Below, in pieces: positions 25,445-33,457 of a stretch of 64,000 bases of DNA. A model generated the notes under the pieces. The model was not told the DNA's origin and did not search any database. It saw only the letters and a program-made list of their open reading frames with translations. How positions within the stretch are numbered: the stretch's first letter is position 1; every line of letters starts with the position of its first letter. A program made the position numbers and the translations under genes. The stretch is from the NCBI RefSeq assembly GCF_039538145.1, contig NZ_BAABBV010000001.1:2356001-2420000 (forward strand), read 5' to 3'. The DNA is from Gryllotalpicola daejeonensis. Lineage in GTDB: Bacteria > Actinomycetota > Actinomycetes > Actinomycetales > Microbacteriaceae.

Positions 25445-25572
25445 ACGCACCTCCTCACCGAGGACACGGAAGGGACAGGCATCCGGTTCAATCGGCCCTG
25501 CCCGACACCCACGATCGCGGGCGCTCGCATTCTCAGAATGAACCTCAACTGCCTCGATAACGTGCGGTCATT

Positions 25573-26061
25573 GTGAACCTGCACACTTTCGCCGGACTCC
25601 CGCTGCACATCCTGCTCGTCCACTTCATGGTCGTCGGCGGCCCGCTCACCGCGATCGCGGTGCTGCTGCACGCGTTCTGGCCCGCCGCGCGGCGTCGCCT
25701 GGGCGTCGTGACGCCGATTGCGGGCCTCGCCATCCTTGTGCTGACGCCGATCACGGTCGAGGCGGGGGAGTACCTGCAGTCCGTCGTCGGCACGACGCCT
25801 GCGCTCGCGACCCACGTCGAGCGCGGCGAGGGCCTGCTGCCCTGGTCGATCGCGCTGTTCGTCGTCGCGGCCGCCGAGTGGGTGTGGTGGCGCTTCGCGC
25901 TCGGCCCCGGCTTCGACGTGCGGCTCACCTCTGGCGTGCGCTGGGGCGGCACGGTGGTCGTGTGGGTCGCTGCCGCCGTGATCGGCGTGGGATTCCTGGT
26001 CGAGATCTTCCTGATCGGCGACTCGGGTTCTCGCGCGGTGTGGGGCGGGCTTCACCTCTGA
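25573..26061 (+). CDS. DUF2231-like membrane protein
   Basis: This 162-residue protein has four predicted spans. It opens with LPLHILLVHFMVVGGPLTAI, matching the His-containing first helix of DUF2231 (LHP.LVHFP-type), a family suspected of haem or electron-transfer roles. It is divergent from the sigma factor operon across 128 bases, so it may share stress control. The GTG start lacks a clear ribosome site; TAACGT ends 9 nt before it. Function unknown. Confidence 0.72.
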   Translation: MNLHTFAGLPLHILLVHFMVVGGPLTAIAVLLHAFWPAARRRLGVVTPIAGLAILVLTPITVEAGEYLQSVVGTTPALATHVERGEGLLPWSIALFVVAAAEWVWWRFALGPGFDVRLTSGVRWGGTVVVWVAAAVIGVGFLVEIFLIGDSGSRAVWGGLHL

Positions 26062-26176
26062 CGCACCGGGTGCGCGGGCCTCACGGCTTCGGTTCGAGGC
26101 CCAGCCCCCGTAATAGGGGTGTTTCCGGTGAGTAAACATTTGTGAGCGTCCCTCACTGCCGTGTTGTTCGCTGACT

Positions 26177-26182
26177 TATCCT
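26177..26182 (+). promoter_or_regulatory. -10 box TATCCT, start of the polysaccharide locus
   Basis: TATCCT ends 6 nt before the ATG at 26189. It would drive the acyltransferase and glycosyltransferase genes that open the locus. Confidence 0.6.
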
Positions 26183-26188
26183 CAGGCC

Positions 26189-26746
26189 ATGCCCGTCGAT
26201 CTCCTGAAGCTGGCGCAGACTGCGCGCGACGCTGCGTTCAGCGTGCTGGCGGCGCCGGGTTTCGCCCGCTTCGGCAGAGGCAGTCGAATTCTGCTGCCGT
26301 TCCGCTGGGGAAATCGGGACAAGATCGCTGTCGGCGAGGGGTGCCTGATCGCCGCCGGCTCGTGGCTTCTCGTACCGGACCGCACGGCGACCGGACCCGT
26401 GATCGTGATCGGTGACCGCGTGCGCATGCACCAGACCTCAGTGACCGGGGTGATGAGCGTGATCATCGAAGACGGGGTGGAGCTCGCGCGCGGTGTGTAC
26501 ATCTCGGATCACATGCACGGCTTCGCCGACCCTGACCGGTACATCCGTGACCAGCCGCTGGAGCGCGTGGCTCCGGTGCGGATCTGCCGCGGCGCGTGGC
26601 TCGGCCAGAACGTCGTCGTGCTGCCCGGAGTGACCATCGGTGCGGGTGCGGTGGTCGGCGCGAACAGCGTCGTGCGCGAAGACGTCCCCGCCCGCAGCGT
26701 CGCCGTCGGAGCGCCCGCGCGCGTCGTCCGACAGCTCGCAGTGTAG
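26189..26746 (+). CDS. Hexapeptide-repeat (LbH) O-acyltransferase
   Basis: This 185-residue left-handed beta-helix acyltransferase is of the maltose/colanic-acid acetyltransferase type. Hexapeptide turns run from about residue 90 to the C-terminus; VVVLPGVTIGAGAVVGANSV and the ending VAVGAPARVVRQL are diagnostic. An N-terminal helical part and YISDHMHGFADPD carry the expected catalytic histidine region. It probably acetylates a sugar residue of the polysaccharide made by this locus. It is followed 11 bases later by a glycosyltransferase gene. Confidence 0.88.
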   Translation: MPVDLLKLAQTARDAAFSVLAAPGFARFGRGSRILLPFRWGNRDKIAVGEGCLIAAGSWLLVPDRTATGPVIVIGDRVRMHQTSVTGVMSVIIEDGVELARGVYISDHMHGFADPDRYIRDQPLERVAPVRICRGAWLGQNVVVLPGVTIGAGAVVGANSVVREDVPARSVAVGAPARVVRQLAV

Positions 26747-26757
26747 GGGCGGCGGTC

Positions 26758-27948
26758 GTGGCGCTCGACGCGATCTTCACGTTCTCCTACGAGACGTATG
26801 CCGACGCGCGGGCGCGGGAGATGATGAGGCCGCCGGATCGCATCCTCGAGACGTTGATCGCCGAGCAGGACAGCGGTGCGATCGGCCGCCTGCTCGTCGC
26901 GAACCCGTTCCGCTCCGTGGTGTCGGTCGCTGCGCATCGCGTGCTGCGCGACCAGGCCGCCTTTCCTGCGACCGCGACCAGGCATCTCGTCGAGCCGACC
27001 CGGCTGGCTCGCGCAGACTCGGCCGCGCCCGAGGTCGTAGAGCGGCAATACGCGGCCTACGACCGCGCGCTGCGCAGAGCTGCGAGCCGCTTCGCCCTCG
27101 AGCGCCCCGCCGTCATCACCACGAACCCGGTGGTGGCGGGGTTCGCGCCGCTCGAATGGGCCGGCTCCGTGTCGTACTTCGGGCGAGACGACTGGCTGAC
27201 GACCCCGGCGAAGCGGCGCTGGTGGGACGTGTACGCGGAGGCGTACGCACGCATCGCGCGCCGCGGCATCGCCGTCACCGCGGTGAGCAAGCAGATCGTG
27301 GACCGCATCGCGGCCGCAGACCCGGGCGGGCTGCGCGGACCGTCCGCCGTGGTTCCGAACGGCGTGGACCCGCGCGAGTGGCTCGGCCCCGCCCACCCGC
27401 CGCCCGCATGGTTCGCTGCGCTGCCGGGGCCCCGCGCCGTGCACGTCGGCACTCTGGACAGCAGAATCGACGTCGAGGGAATCGCCTCGCTCGCGCGCGC
27501 ACGTCCCGAGCTGTCGATCGTGCTTCTGGGGTCGGTGCCCGATGAGCGCGAGGTCGCGCCGCTGCGCCGAGTGGCGAACATCACGATCGCGCCCCACGTG
27601 GGCCGCGCCGAGCTCGTCGCCGTGCTGCGCGCCGCCGAGATCGCGCTGCTCGCGCACCGGCGCACGCCGCTCACGGAGGCGATGAGTCCGCTCAAGCTCT
27701 ATGAGTATCTGGCGGCGGGGGCGCCCGTGCTGGCGGTCGACCTGCCGCCCGTTCGCGGCCTCGGGCCCCGCGTGCTGCTGACCGAGGACGTGGCGGCGTT
27801 CGCCCGCGCGACGGATGCCGCTCTGGCGCTGGGCCGCGCCCCCGAATCCGAGCGCGAGCGCTTCGTCGATGAGAACTCATGGCGCTCTCGGCACCGCGTG
27901 CTCCTCGACCTGGCGCTGCCGGCCGTCGCCGACATTTCGCCCAGGTGA
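26758..27948 (+). CDS. Glycosyltransferase (GT4-like, WcaI/GumH type)
   Basis: This 396-residue GT-B enzyme has nucleotide-sugar-side features in the C-terminal half: HVGTLDSRIDVEGI (about 222), VLLGSVPDERE, then SPLKLYEYLAAGAPVLAV (about 309-326), the helix contacting the donor phosphate. The start is taken as GTG 26758, 11 bases after the acyltransferase stop; a longer frame would overlap that gene without similarity. It belongs to the opening operon of the polysaccharide locus. Donor and linkage are unknown. Confidence 0.85.
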   Translation: MALDAIFTFSYETYADARAREMMRPPDRILETLIAEQDSGAIGRLLVANPFRSVVSVAAHRVLRDQAAFPATATRHLVEPTRLARADSAAPEVVERQYAAYDRALRRAASRFALERPAVITTNPVVAGFAPLEWAGSVSYFGRDDWLTTPAKRRWWDVYAEAYARIARRGIAVTAVSKQIVDRIAAADPGGLRGPSAVVPNGVDPREWLGPAHPPPAWFAALPGPRAVHVGTLDSRIDVEGIASLARARPELSIVLLGSVPDEREVAPLRRVANITIAPHVGRAELVAVLRAAEIALLAHRRTPLTEAMSPLKLYEYLAAGAPVLAVDLPPVRGLGPRVLLTEDVAAFARATDAALALGRAPESERERFVDENSWRSRHRVLLDLALPAVADISPR

Positions 27949-28010
27949 CAAGTGACAAACACTCACGTAAAAACCTGACGATCGCTCTGTTTTGCGGCCG
28001 CACGTGACCC

Positions 28011-28016
28011 TAGCGT
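28011..28016 (+). promoter_or_regulatory. Candidate -10 box TAGCGT before the priming transferase
   Basis: TAGCGT lies 44 bases before the ATG at 28061, in the 112-base gap. A tandem GTGACAA heptamer sits just upstream, near 27945-27958. This would be a leadered message with the ribosome site GGAGGA. Confidence 0.35.
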
Positions 28017-28060
28017 GGGGGACACCAGCCCGTGACAACCCCCGATGCGTGGAGGACGAG

Positions 28061-29518
28061 ATGTCCGAATCCGCAGTACCTGTCCGCCTCGCGGTGGCGC
28101 CGCAACCGCTCCGCCTCGCCTGGCAGCGGCGCGTTCAGCTCGCGCTGGTCGCAACGGATGCCGCCGCCATCGTGGTCGCCATCGCGGTCGCCCAGCTCGG
28201 GCGCTTCGGCACGGCGGGCCTGCGCGGCACCGCCCCGCATTCGATCGAGTACCGCGGGCTCGCGCTCATCGTGGCGCTCGCCTGGCTGCTCGGGCTGTGG
28301 GCGACGCGATCGCGCGATCGCCGCATCCTCGGGGTCGGGCTCACCGAATACGGCAGGGTGGCGAACGCCACGTTCTTCACCTTCGGGCTGCTGGCGATCC
28401 TCGCGTATCTCGCGCAGCTGACCATCGCGCGCGGGTACCTCGCCATCGCGCTGCCGCTCGGCCTCGCGCTGCTGCTGGCCGGCCGCCTCTACTGGCGTGG
28501 GCGCGTGCACGCGATGCGCCGAGCGGGGCGCTGCCTCACCGGTGCGATCGTCGTGGGCGGCGGCGCCGAGGTCGAGCGTGCCGTGGCCGAGCTACGCGGC
28601 CAGCTCCGGGCCGGCTACAAGGCCATCGCCGTAGCGCTCACCGATGACCGCGAGCCGAACGGGCCGGCATCCGCTCTGCCCCGGGTCCAGCTGGATGAGC
28701 TCGTGGACACCGTCCGCAGCAGTCGCACGCGCGCCGTGATGATCGCAGGCGGTCTGCCCGGGGGGAATGAGCAGATCCGCGAGCTCGGCTGGGCCTTCGA
28801 GGACTCAGGCGTCGAGTTGATCCTCGTCTCACGGCTGATCGAAGTGGCCGGCCCGCGCATGCACTGGCGCCCCGTCGAGGGTCTGCCGATGGTGCATGTG
28901 GACCTTCCCCGCTTCTCCGGATTCAACTACACCGTCAAGCGCGCGTTCGACATCGTCGTCGGGGCGGTCGGGCTGATCGTCGCGAGCCCCCTGATGCTCG
29001 TCGTGGCGCTCGCGGTGATGTCAGACGGCGGCCCCGTGCTCTTCCGCCAGCAGCGGGTCGGCATGCGCGGCGGGCGCTTCGCGATGCTCAAGTTCCGATC
29101 GATGGTCGTGGACGCAGAGGCCAGACTGCCTGAGCTGACGCAGCGCAACGAGGGCGCGGGGCCGCTGTTCAAGATGAGAGACGACCCGCGCGTCACCCGC
29201 GTCGGGCGGGTCATCCGCCGCCTGTCGCTCGACGAGCTGCCTCAGCTTCTCAACGTGCTGCGCGGCGAGATGAGCCTGGTCGGCCCGCGGCCTCCGTTGC
29301 CGAGGGAGGTCGACCACTATGAGGGCCGCGCGAACCGCCGACTGCTCATCAAGCCGGGAATCACCGGGCCGTGGCAGGTCTCCGGTCGCAGCGAGCTGAG
29401 CTGGGAGGAGAGCGTCAAGCTCGACCTCTGGTACGTCGAGAACTGGTCCCTGACGAACGACATGATGATCCTTCTGCGCACGGCGCGGACGGTGCTCACT
29501 CACGAAGGAGCGTACTGA
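28061..29518 (+). CDS. Polyprenyl-phosphate sugar-1-phosphate transferase (priming)
   Basis: This 485-residue WcaJ/CpsE-type enzyme starts polysaccharide repeat units by moving a sugar-1-phosphate onto undecaprenyl phosphate. It has about four N-terminal spans (25-145), a Rossmann-like middle (about 160-280), a membrane hairpin near 290-315 and the sugar-transferase domain: VLFRQQRVGMRGG, MLKFRSMVVDAE, SLDELPQLLNVLRGEMSLVG and PRPPLP. The ATG follows GGAGGACGAG. Its stop overlaps the next ATG (TGATG). Confidence 0.94.
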   Translation: MSESAVPVRLAVAPQPLRLAWQRRVQLALVATDAAAIVVAIAVAQLGRFGTAGLRGTAPHSIEYRGLALIVALAWLLGLWATRSRDRRILGVGLTEYGRVANATFFTFGLLAILAYLAQLTIARGYLAIALPLGLALLLAGRLYWRGRVHAMRRAGRCLTGAIVVGGGAEVERAVAELRGQLRAGYKAIAVALTDDREPNGPASALPRVQLDELVDTVRSSRTRAVMIAGGLPGGNEQIRELGWAFEDSGVELILVSRLIEVAGPRMHWRPVEGLPMVHVDLPRFSGFNYTVKRAFDIVVGAVGLIVASPLMLVVALAVMSDGGPVLFRQQRVGMRGGRFAMLKFRSMVVDAEARLPELTQRNEGAGPLFKMRDDPRVTRVGRVIRRLSLDELPQLLNVLRGEMSLVGPRPPLPREVDHYEGRANRRLLIKPGITGPWQVSGRSELSWEESVKLDLWYVENWSLTNDMMILLRTARTVLTHEGAY

Positions 29519-30465
29519 TGACGAAGGAGAGAGTGCTGCTCGTCTGCTCGGGCGGCGGCCACCTGAAGCAGCTCTTCGCGCTGGCCGAGCGCATCGGCAT
29601 CGCGCCGGATCAGCAGCTGTGGCTGACGTTCCGCAATGGGCTCAGCGAGTCGCTGCTGGCCGAGCGTGAAGTCATCTTCACGCCGTTCGCCGCGCCGCGC
29701 GACGCCACCAACATCCTGCGCCTGCGCGCCTTCGGCGAGCTGCTGCTCGCGACGAACCGCTTCTCGATGGCGGTGTCGACGGGGTCGAGCCCCGCTGTGG
29801 CCGTGCTGCCTGTGGCGGTGAAGCACGGCATCCCTGCACACTACATCGAGTCGGCGGCGCGCGCCGAGGGGCCTTCCCTCTCGGGGCGGCTGATCGCGCG
29901 CAACGGGCACATTCCGACGTACACGCAGTACCCCGTCTGGGAGAACGAGCGATGGAGGTACCGCGGCTCGATCTTCGACTCGTTCCGGCCGGCCGGGACC
30001 TCCGGCCTGCGGCGGATCGCGCGCGTGGTCGTCTCGGTCGGAACGCAGGAGGGCTATCCGTTCCACCGGCTCTACCGCGCGCTCGCGCCGCTGCTCGACG
30101 GCTGCGACGTGCTCTGGCAGACGGGCACAGAAGACGTCTCCGAGTTCGGCATCCCCGGTCGGCCCATGGTGCCGCACGCCGAGCTGGCCCAGGCGATCGG
30201 TGAGGCGGACGTCGTGATCGCGCATGCCGGAACCGGCACGGCGATCACCGCGCTCGAGAACGGGAAGGTGCCCGTGCTCGTGCCGCGGCTCGCGAAGTTC
30301 CACGAGCACGTCGACGACCATCAAGTGCAGATCGCCCGCGAGCTTGAGAGGCGGGGCCTCGCGCTCATGCGGCACGCGGAGGACCTCACGATGGACGACC
30401 TCGTGCTCGCAGCCTCGCTGAGTGCGACGACCGCGGCGCCCCCGCGGTTCGAACTCGTCGCGTAG
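29518..30465 (+). CDS. Alg14-Alg13-like fused glycosyltransferase (PssD/PssE type)
   Basis: This 315-residue protein joins the two halves that are separate in yeast Alg13/Alg14 and in EpsE/EpsF or PssD/PssE pairs. An Alg14-like membrane-docking half begins LLVCSGGGHLKQLFAL (about 7-22). A GT28 C-terminal half follows, with VVSVGTQEGYPFHRL (about 176) and IAHAGTGTAITALENGKVPV (about 238-257), then FHEHVDDHQ. It probably adds the second sugar onto the lipid-linked primer, working right after the priming transferase with which it is translationally coupled. Confidence 0.88.
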   Translation: MTKERVLLVCSGGGHLKQLFALAERIGIAPDQQLWLTFRNGLSESLLAEREVIFTPFAAPRDATNILRLRAFGELLLATNRFSMAVSTGSSPAVAVLPVAVKHGIPAHYIESAARAEGPSLSGRLIARNGHIPTYTQYPVWENERWRYRGSIFDSFRPAGTSGLRRIARVVVSVGTQEGYPFHRLYRALAPLLDGCDVLWQTGTEDVSEFGIPGRPMVPHAELAQAIGEADVVIAHAGTGTAITALENGKVPVLVPRLAKFHEHVDDHQVQIARELERRGLALMRHAEDLTMDDLVLAASLSATTAAPPRFELVA

Positions 30466-30513
30466 CCGCGTATTCGCATAGCCGCGTAGCCGCGTAGCCG
30501 CGCGGCTTGCGCG
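30464..30513. repeat. 8-bp tandem repeat and stem between convergent genes
   Basis: Five 8-base units follow the glycosyltransferase stop: AGCCGCGT, ATTCGCAT, AGCCGCGT, AGCCGCGT, AGCCGCGC (30464-30503). The right end can fold GTAGC with GCTAC around a CGCG stem, suitable for a two-way terminator between the convergent genes. Confidence 0.6.
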
Positions 30514-31731
30514 CTACGGGGCCGCTGCGCCCGCGACGTCCGCGGGCATCCTCTTCCCGAACAGGTCCTCCGAGAGCGGCCCGAGGGAGCCCTGTGGCGT
30601 GATCGTGACGGAGCGGGCATCCCTCGGTCGCAGGTCGCCGCTCGCCTGATCGCGGAAGGTGACGGTGCCCGCGCGGTTTCCGTCCCGTGACACCACTGCG
30701 GGCGTCCCGCACATCTTCGTGTTCCAGTACTCGATGATCGAGTTCGTCATGGGTGCGTCGCACGTGGAGATGTAGCCGACGATGTTGCGGTCGAACACGA
30801 GGCCGGGGGTCTTCACCAGCCGCACCGAGCCGTTCGCGAAGGTGTTGCCGCGCACGACCAGGTCGGTCGCGCTCTTCTCTTGAAGGGCCGCCGACGACCC
30901 GCCGCGGCAGTGCGGCGTGATCGTGATGCAGCCCTGTATGAAGTTCGATTCGACCGTCAGCTGGTGGATGCCTTTGCCGGCCCCGACCGAGATGATGAGC
31001 CCGGTGTTGTAGCAGTTCTTCAGTCGGTTACCCCTGATGGTCACGTGCGACGAGTCGAACACCTGGATGCAGTCGGCGTGCAGGTTGTCGTTCTTGTCCT
31101 GGTTGTAGTCGTGCACCGAGTTGCCCTCGATCAGCACGTTGTTCGAGAGCCCGACCTGGATGCCGTCGATCGACGACCCGTTCTTGAACTCCGAGTTCTT
31201 CACCGTCACGTCTGAGGAGCGCACGAAGAGACCGCCGCCGTCGACCGTGACGTCGTCGACCACGGTGCCGACGGCGCCGCTGTTCAGATACCACTGCACC
31301 GTCACCGTGATGCCGGTCCAGGTGAGGTGCGGCGCCGCGCTCGTGAGCGCTCCGAAGACCGGGTGCGCGCCCGGTTCCGGCTCGATCGTCGCGTTCCCGT
31401 GCGCGCCCGCGAGGTGCGGTGCGCCGTCGGCCGAGAGCCGGGTCGTCGGGTACCTGCCCCCGGCGAGCCTGATCGTCGTTCCCGCTGCGGCGCGGGCGAC
31501 CGCGGTCGCGAGCTCACACGGCTTCGCGCTCGTGCAGCTGCTGCCCGTGCCGTCGGGCGCGACGTGGCTCTCGGTGATCGCCGGTCCGCCAGCAGGCGGC
31601 GTGCCGGGCGACTCGACCTCGTGCGCCGTTTTGTGCAGGGTGCTCAGCAGACCGCCCGAGCAGCCGCTGACCCCGAGCATGACGGCGGCCGCGAGGGCGG
31701 CGGCCGCGACGAGAGAGCGCCGCCGGGACAT
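30514..31731 (-). CDS. Right-handed beta-helix lipoprotein (polysaccharide-active?)
   Basis: This 405-residue lipoprotein has a lipobox VSGC (C24), a Pro/Gly linker, then a parallel beta-helix with repeats such as NGSSIDGIQVG, VLIEGNSVHDYNQ, HADCIQVFDSSHVTIRGN and NCYNTGLIISVG. This fold is shared by pectate lyases, mannuronan epimerases and chondroitinase B. It is clearly homologous to the protein at 47154-48611. The ATG at 31731 overlaps the upstream SGNH gene stop. It is the last gene of the operon running from 35847 and probably trims or modifies the extracellular polysaccharide. Confidence 0.85.
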   Translation of the reverse strand: MSRRRSLVAAAALAAAVMLGVSGCSGGLLSTLHKTAHEVESPGTPPAGGPAITESHVAPDGTGSSCTSAKPCELATAVARAAAGTTIRLAGGRYPTTRLSADGAPHLAGAHGNATIEPEPGAHPVFGALTSAAPHLTWTGITVTVQWYLNSGAVGTVVDDVTVDGGGLFVRSSDVTVKNSEFKNGSSIDGIQVGLSNNVLIEGNSVHDYNQDKNDNLHADCIQVFDSSHVTIRGNRLKNCYNTGLIISVGAGKGIHQLTVESNFIQGCITITPHCRGGSSAALQEKSATDLVVRGNTFANGSVRLVKTPGLVFDRNIVGYISTCDAPMTNSIIEYWNTKMCGTPAVVSRDGNRAGTVTFRDQASGDLRPRDARSVTITPQGSLGPLSEDLFGKRMPADVAGAAAP

Positions 31732-32591
31732 CACTCGGCCTTCGCGAGCACCGCCCACGCGAGCCGCGCGATCGCAGCCTGCCCGGCGGCCGACGGGTGG
31801 AAGAAGTCGACGCGGGAGATCTCGGCGGAGGAGAAGCCGTGCCGATGCACGGCGTCCCCGTCCCAGCTGCAGGTGGGGTGCTGCGCGCAGACATCCTCGA
31901 TGGCCTCGTCGTACTGGTCGACGAGCTGGCCGACCGCGGCGCGCCGCTCGGCATCCGCAGGGGCGAGCGAACCGGCGTCGCCGAGCAGCGAGCGGCACCC
32001 GGGCGCTCTGCTCCAGGCCGCGGCCACGGCGCTGTTGCCGTGGCCGAGCCCCCAGAGCCGATTCAGGTCGGGCACCGAGAGGGCGAGGATGCGTGCCTTC
32101 GGCAGTGCGGTCGCCACGTCGCCGATGAGCTGCGCGTAGTCGGCGTGGAACTGAGCGGCCGTGGTCATCTGGTCGAACGACGGCTTGCAGGCGTCATTGG
32201 CGCCGATCAGCACGGTGACGAGCTGGGGCTTCGCGCTGATCACCTGGGGAACGGTGTCGAGCATCGTCGCGACCGTGCCGCCGTCGACCGCGCCGTTCGC
32301 GATCGACGGGCGATGGCCTGTCGCCTTCCCGATGCGGGCGGCGAGCGAGTCGACCTCGCTGTCGGAGCCCATGACCCAGGACGCCTGGGTGCATGCGCCG
32401 CGGTGCCCGCACGCGTTCACGCCGAGGCTCATGGAGTCGCCGAGCACGCCGATGGTCGTGATGCCGTCGATGAGCCCGGGTGCCGCGTCGTGTTGCGTCG
32501 CCGCGGCGCCGCCCGGTGCGGAGCACGCGGTGAACGCGAGCAGAGCCAGGGATGCCGCGACCAGCGTCGCGACGACCCGCGCACGTCTCAC
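31731..32591 (-). CDS. SGNH/GDSL hydrolase lipoprotein
   Basis: This 286-residue SGNH hydrolase has block I GDSMSLG (about 53-59), the block III glycine/asparagine in LIGANDACKPS (about 125), and the catalytic Asp-His pair near the end in VDFFHPSAAG. The N-terminus carries a lipobox FTAC (C23), so it acts at the outer membrane face. The GTG start shares GTGA with the glycosyltransferase stop. In this setting it is a likely esterase acting on acyl groups of the polysaccharide. Confidence 0.85.
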   Translation of the reverse strand: MRRARVVATLVAASLALLAFTACSAPGGAAATQHDAAPGLIDGITTIGVLGDSMSLGVNACGHRGACTQASWVMGSDSEVDSLAARIGKATGHRPSIANGAVDGGTVATMLDTVPQVISAKPQLVTVLIGANDACKPSFDQMTTAAQFHADYAQLIGDVATALPKARILALSVPDLNRLWGLGHGNSAVAAAWSRAPGCRSLLGDAGSLAPADAERRAAVGQLVDQYDEAIEDVCAQHPTCSWDGDAVHRHGFSSAEISRVDFFHPSAAGQAAIARLAWAVLAKAE

Positions 32592-33457
32592 ACCCGACTC
32601 GATTCGTCGCGGTTCCACAGAATCGGCAAGCCGGCGCGCACCTGCCTGCGCGCCCGAAGGCGAGGCACCGCCTTGCCGTAGCAGTAGACCGCAAGCGCGG
32701 GCCACAGCCGCGGATGCCCGATGACCCTGCGCAGTAGCGCGGTGGCCGGGTGCGCCGTCGCCGGTGCCTCGCGAACGAGGCCGCTGCGCTGCAGCTCGGC
32801 GTTGCCTGCCGCGATGCGCGTCGCCCTGGCGATCTCCGCATCGAGGGTCGCCGGGGCCGAGATCGAGAACGTGTGGTCGGCAAGCGTCCGGCGCTCCTCG
32901 GGAGCGAACAGCTGCTGCACGAACCGGTCATCGGCGATGAGCGACGGAAAGGCGCCGAAGCGGGCCCTGCCCGCCTGCGACAGCACATAGACGCCCGAGC
33001 CGATGTGCGCCTCGCGGCGATAATCGCTCTGCGCCCACATGCGGTAGTGCAGCCGCACGGCCAGGCTCGAATGCGACAGATCGATCGACAGCGCGGGGGC
33101 GGCGGCGAGCACCTCGGGCTCACGGGCCATCAGCTCGGCCACCGCGAGCAGTGCCCGCGACTCGACGCGCACGTCCGCGTCGACATAGGCGCGCGGGAAC
33201 GTGCTCGCGGCGCGATCGCCCGCGTTCAGAGCGGACGGCTTCGAGGCGACCGGGATCTCCAGCACGCGGATGCGTGCGTCGACGGATGCCGCGGCGCGCG
33301 CGGTGTCGTCGGTGCACCCGTTCGCGACCACGATCAGCTCGAGCCGCTCCTCGGGGTCGCCGGCGACGAGGCGAGTCAGCAGGCGGGCGATCACGGCTTC
33401 CTCGTTGTGCGCCGGGATGATGACGCTCATCGCGTAGGGGTGCGGGCGGTCGGTCAT
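32588..33457 (-). CDS. Glycosyltransferase family 2
   Basis: This 289-residue GT-A enzyme has the nucleotide-binding VIIPAHNEEAVIARLL (about 12), VANGCTDDTA, and the metal-binding YVDADVRVESRALLAV (about 90). The C-terminal part lacks clear membrane helices. The ATG overlaps the stop of the polymerase gene (ATGA), and its own stop overlaps the SGNH gene. Donor sugar and position in the repeat unit are unknown. Confidence 0.88.
   Translation of the reverse strand: MTDRPHPYAMSVIIPAHNEEAVIARLLTRLVAGDPEERLELIVVANGCTDDTARAAASVDARIRVLEIPVASKPSALNAGDRAASTFPRAYVDADVRVESRALLAVAELMAREPEVLAAAPALSIDLSHSSLAVRLHYRMWAQSDYRREAHIGSGVYVLSQAGRARFGAFPSLIADDRFVQQLFAPEERRTLADHTFSISAPATLDAEIARATRIAAGNAELQRSGLVREAPATAHPATALLRRVIGHPRLWPALAVYCYGKAVPRLRARRQVRAGLPILWNRDESSRV

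Noticed and set aside
25470..25500. tRNA T-loop-like GGTTCAATC
   Set aside because: No matching acceptor, D or anticodon stems flank it; I found no tRNA anywhere in the window.
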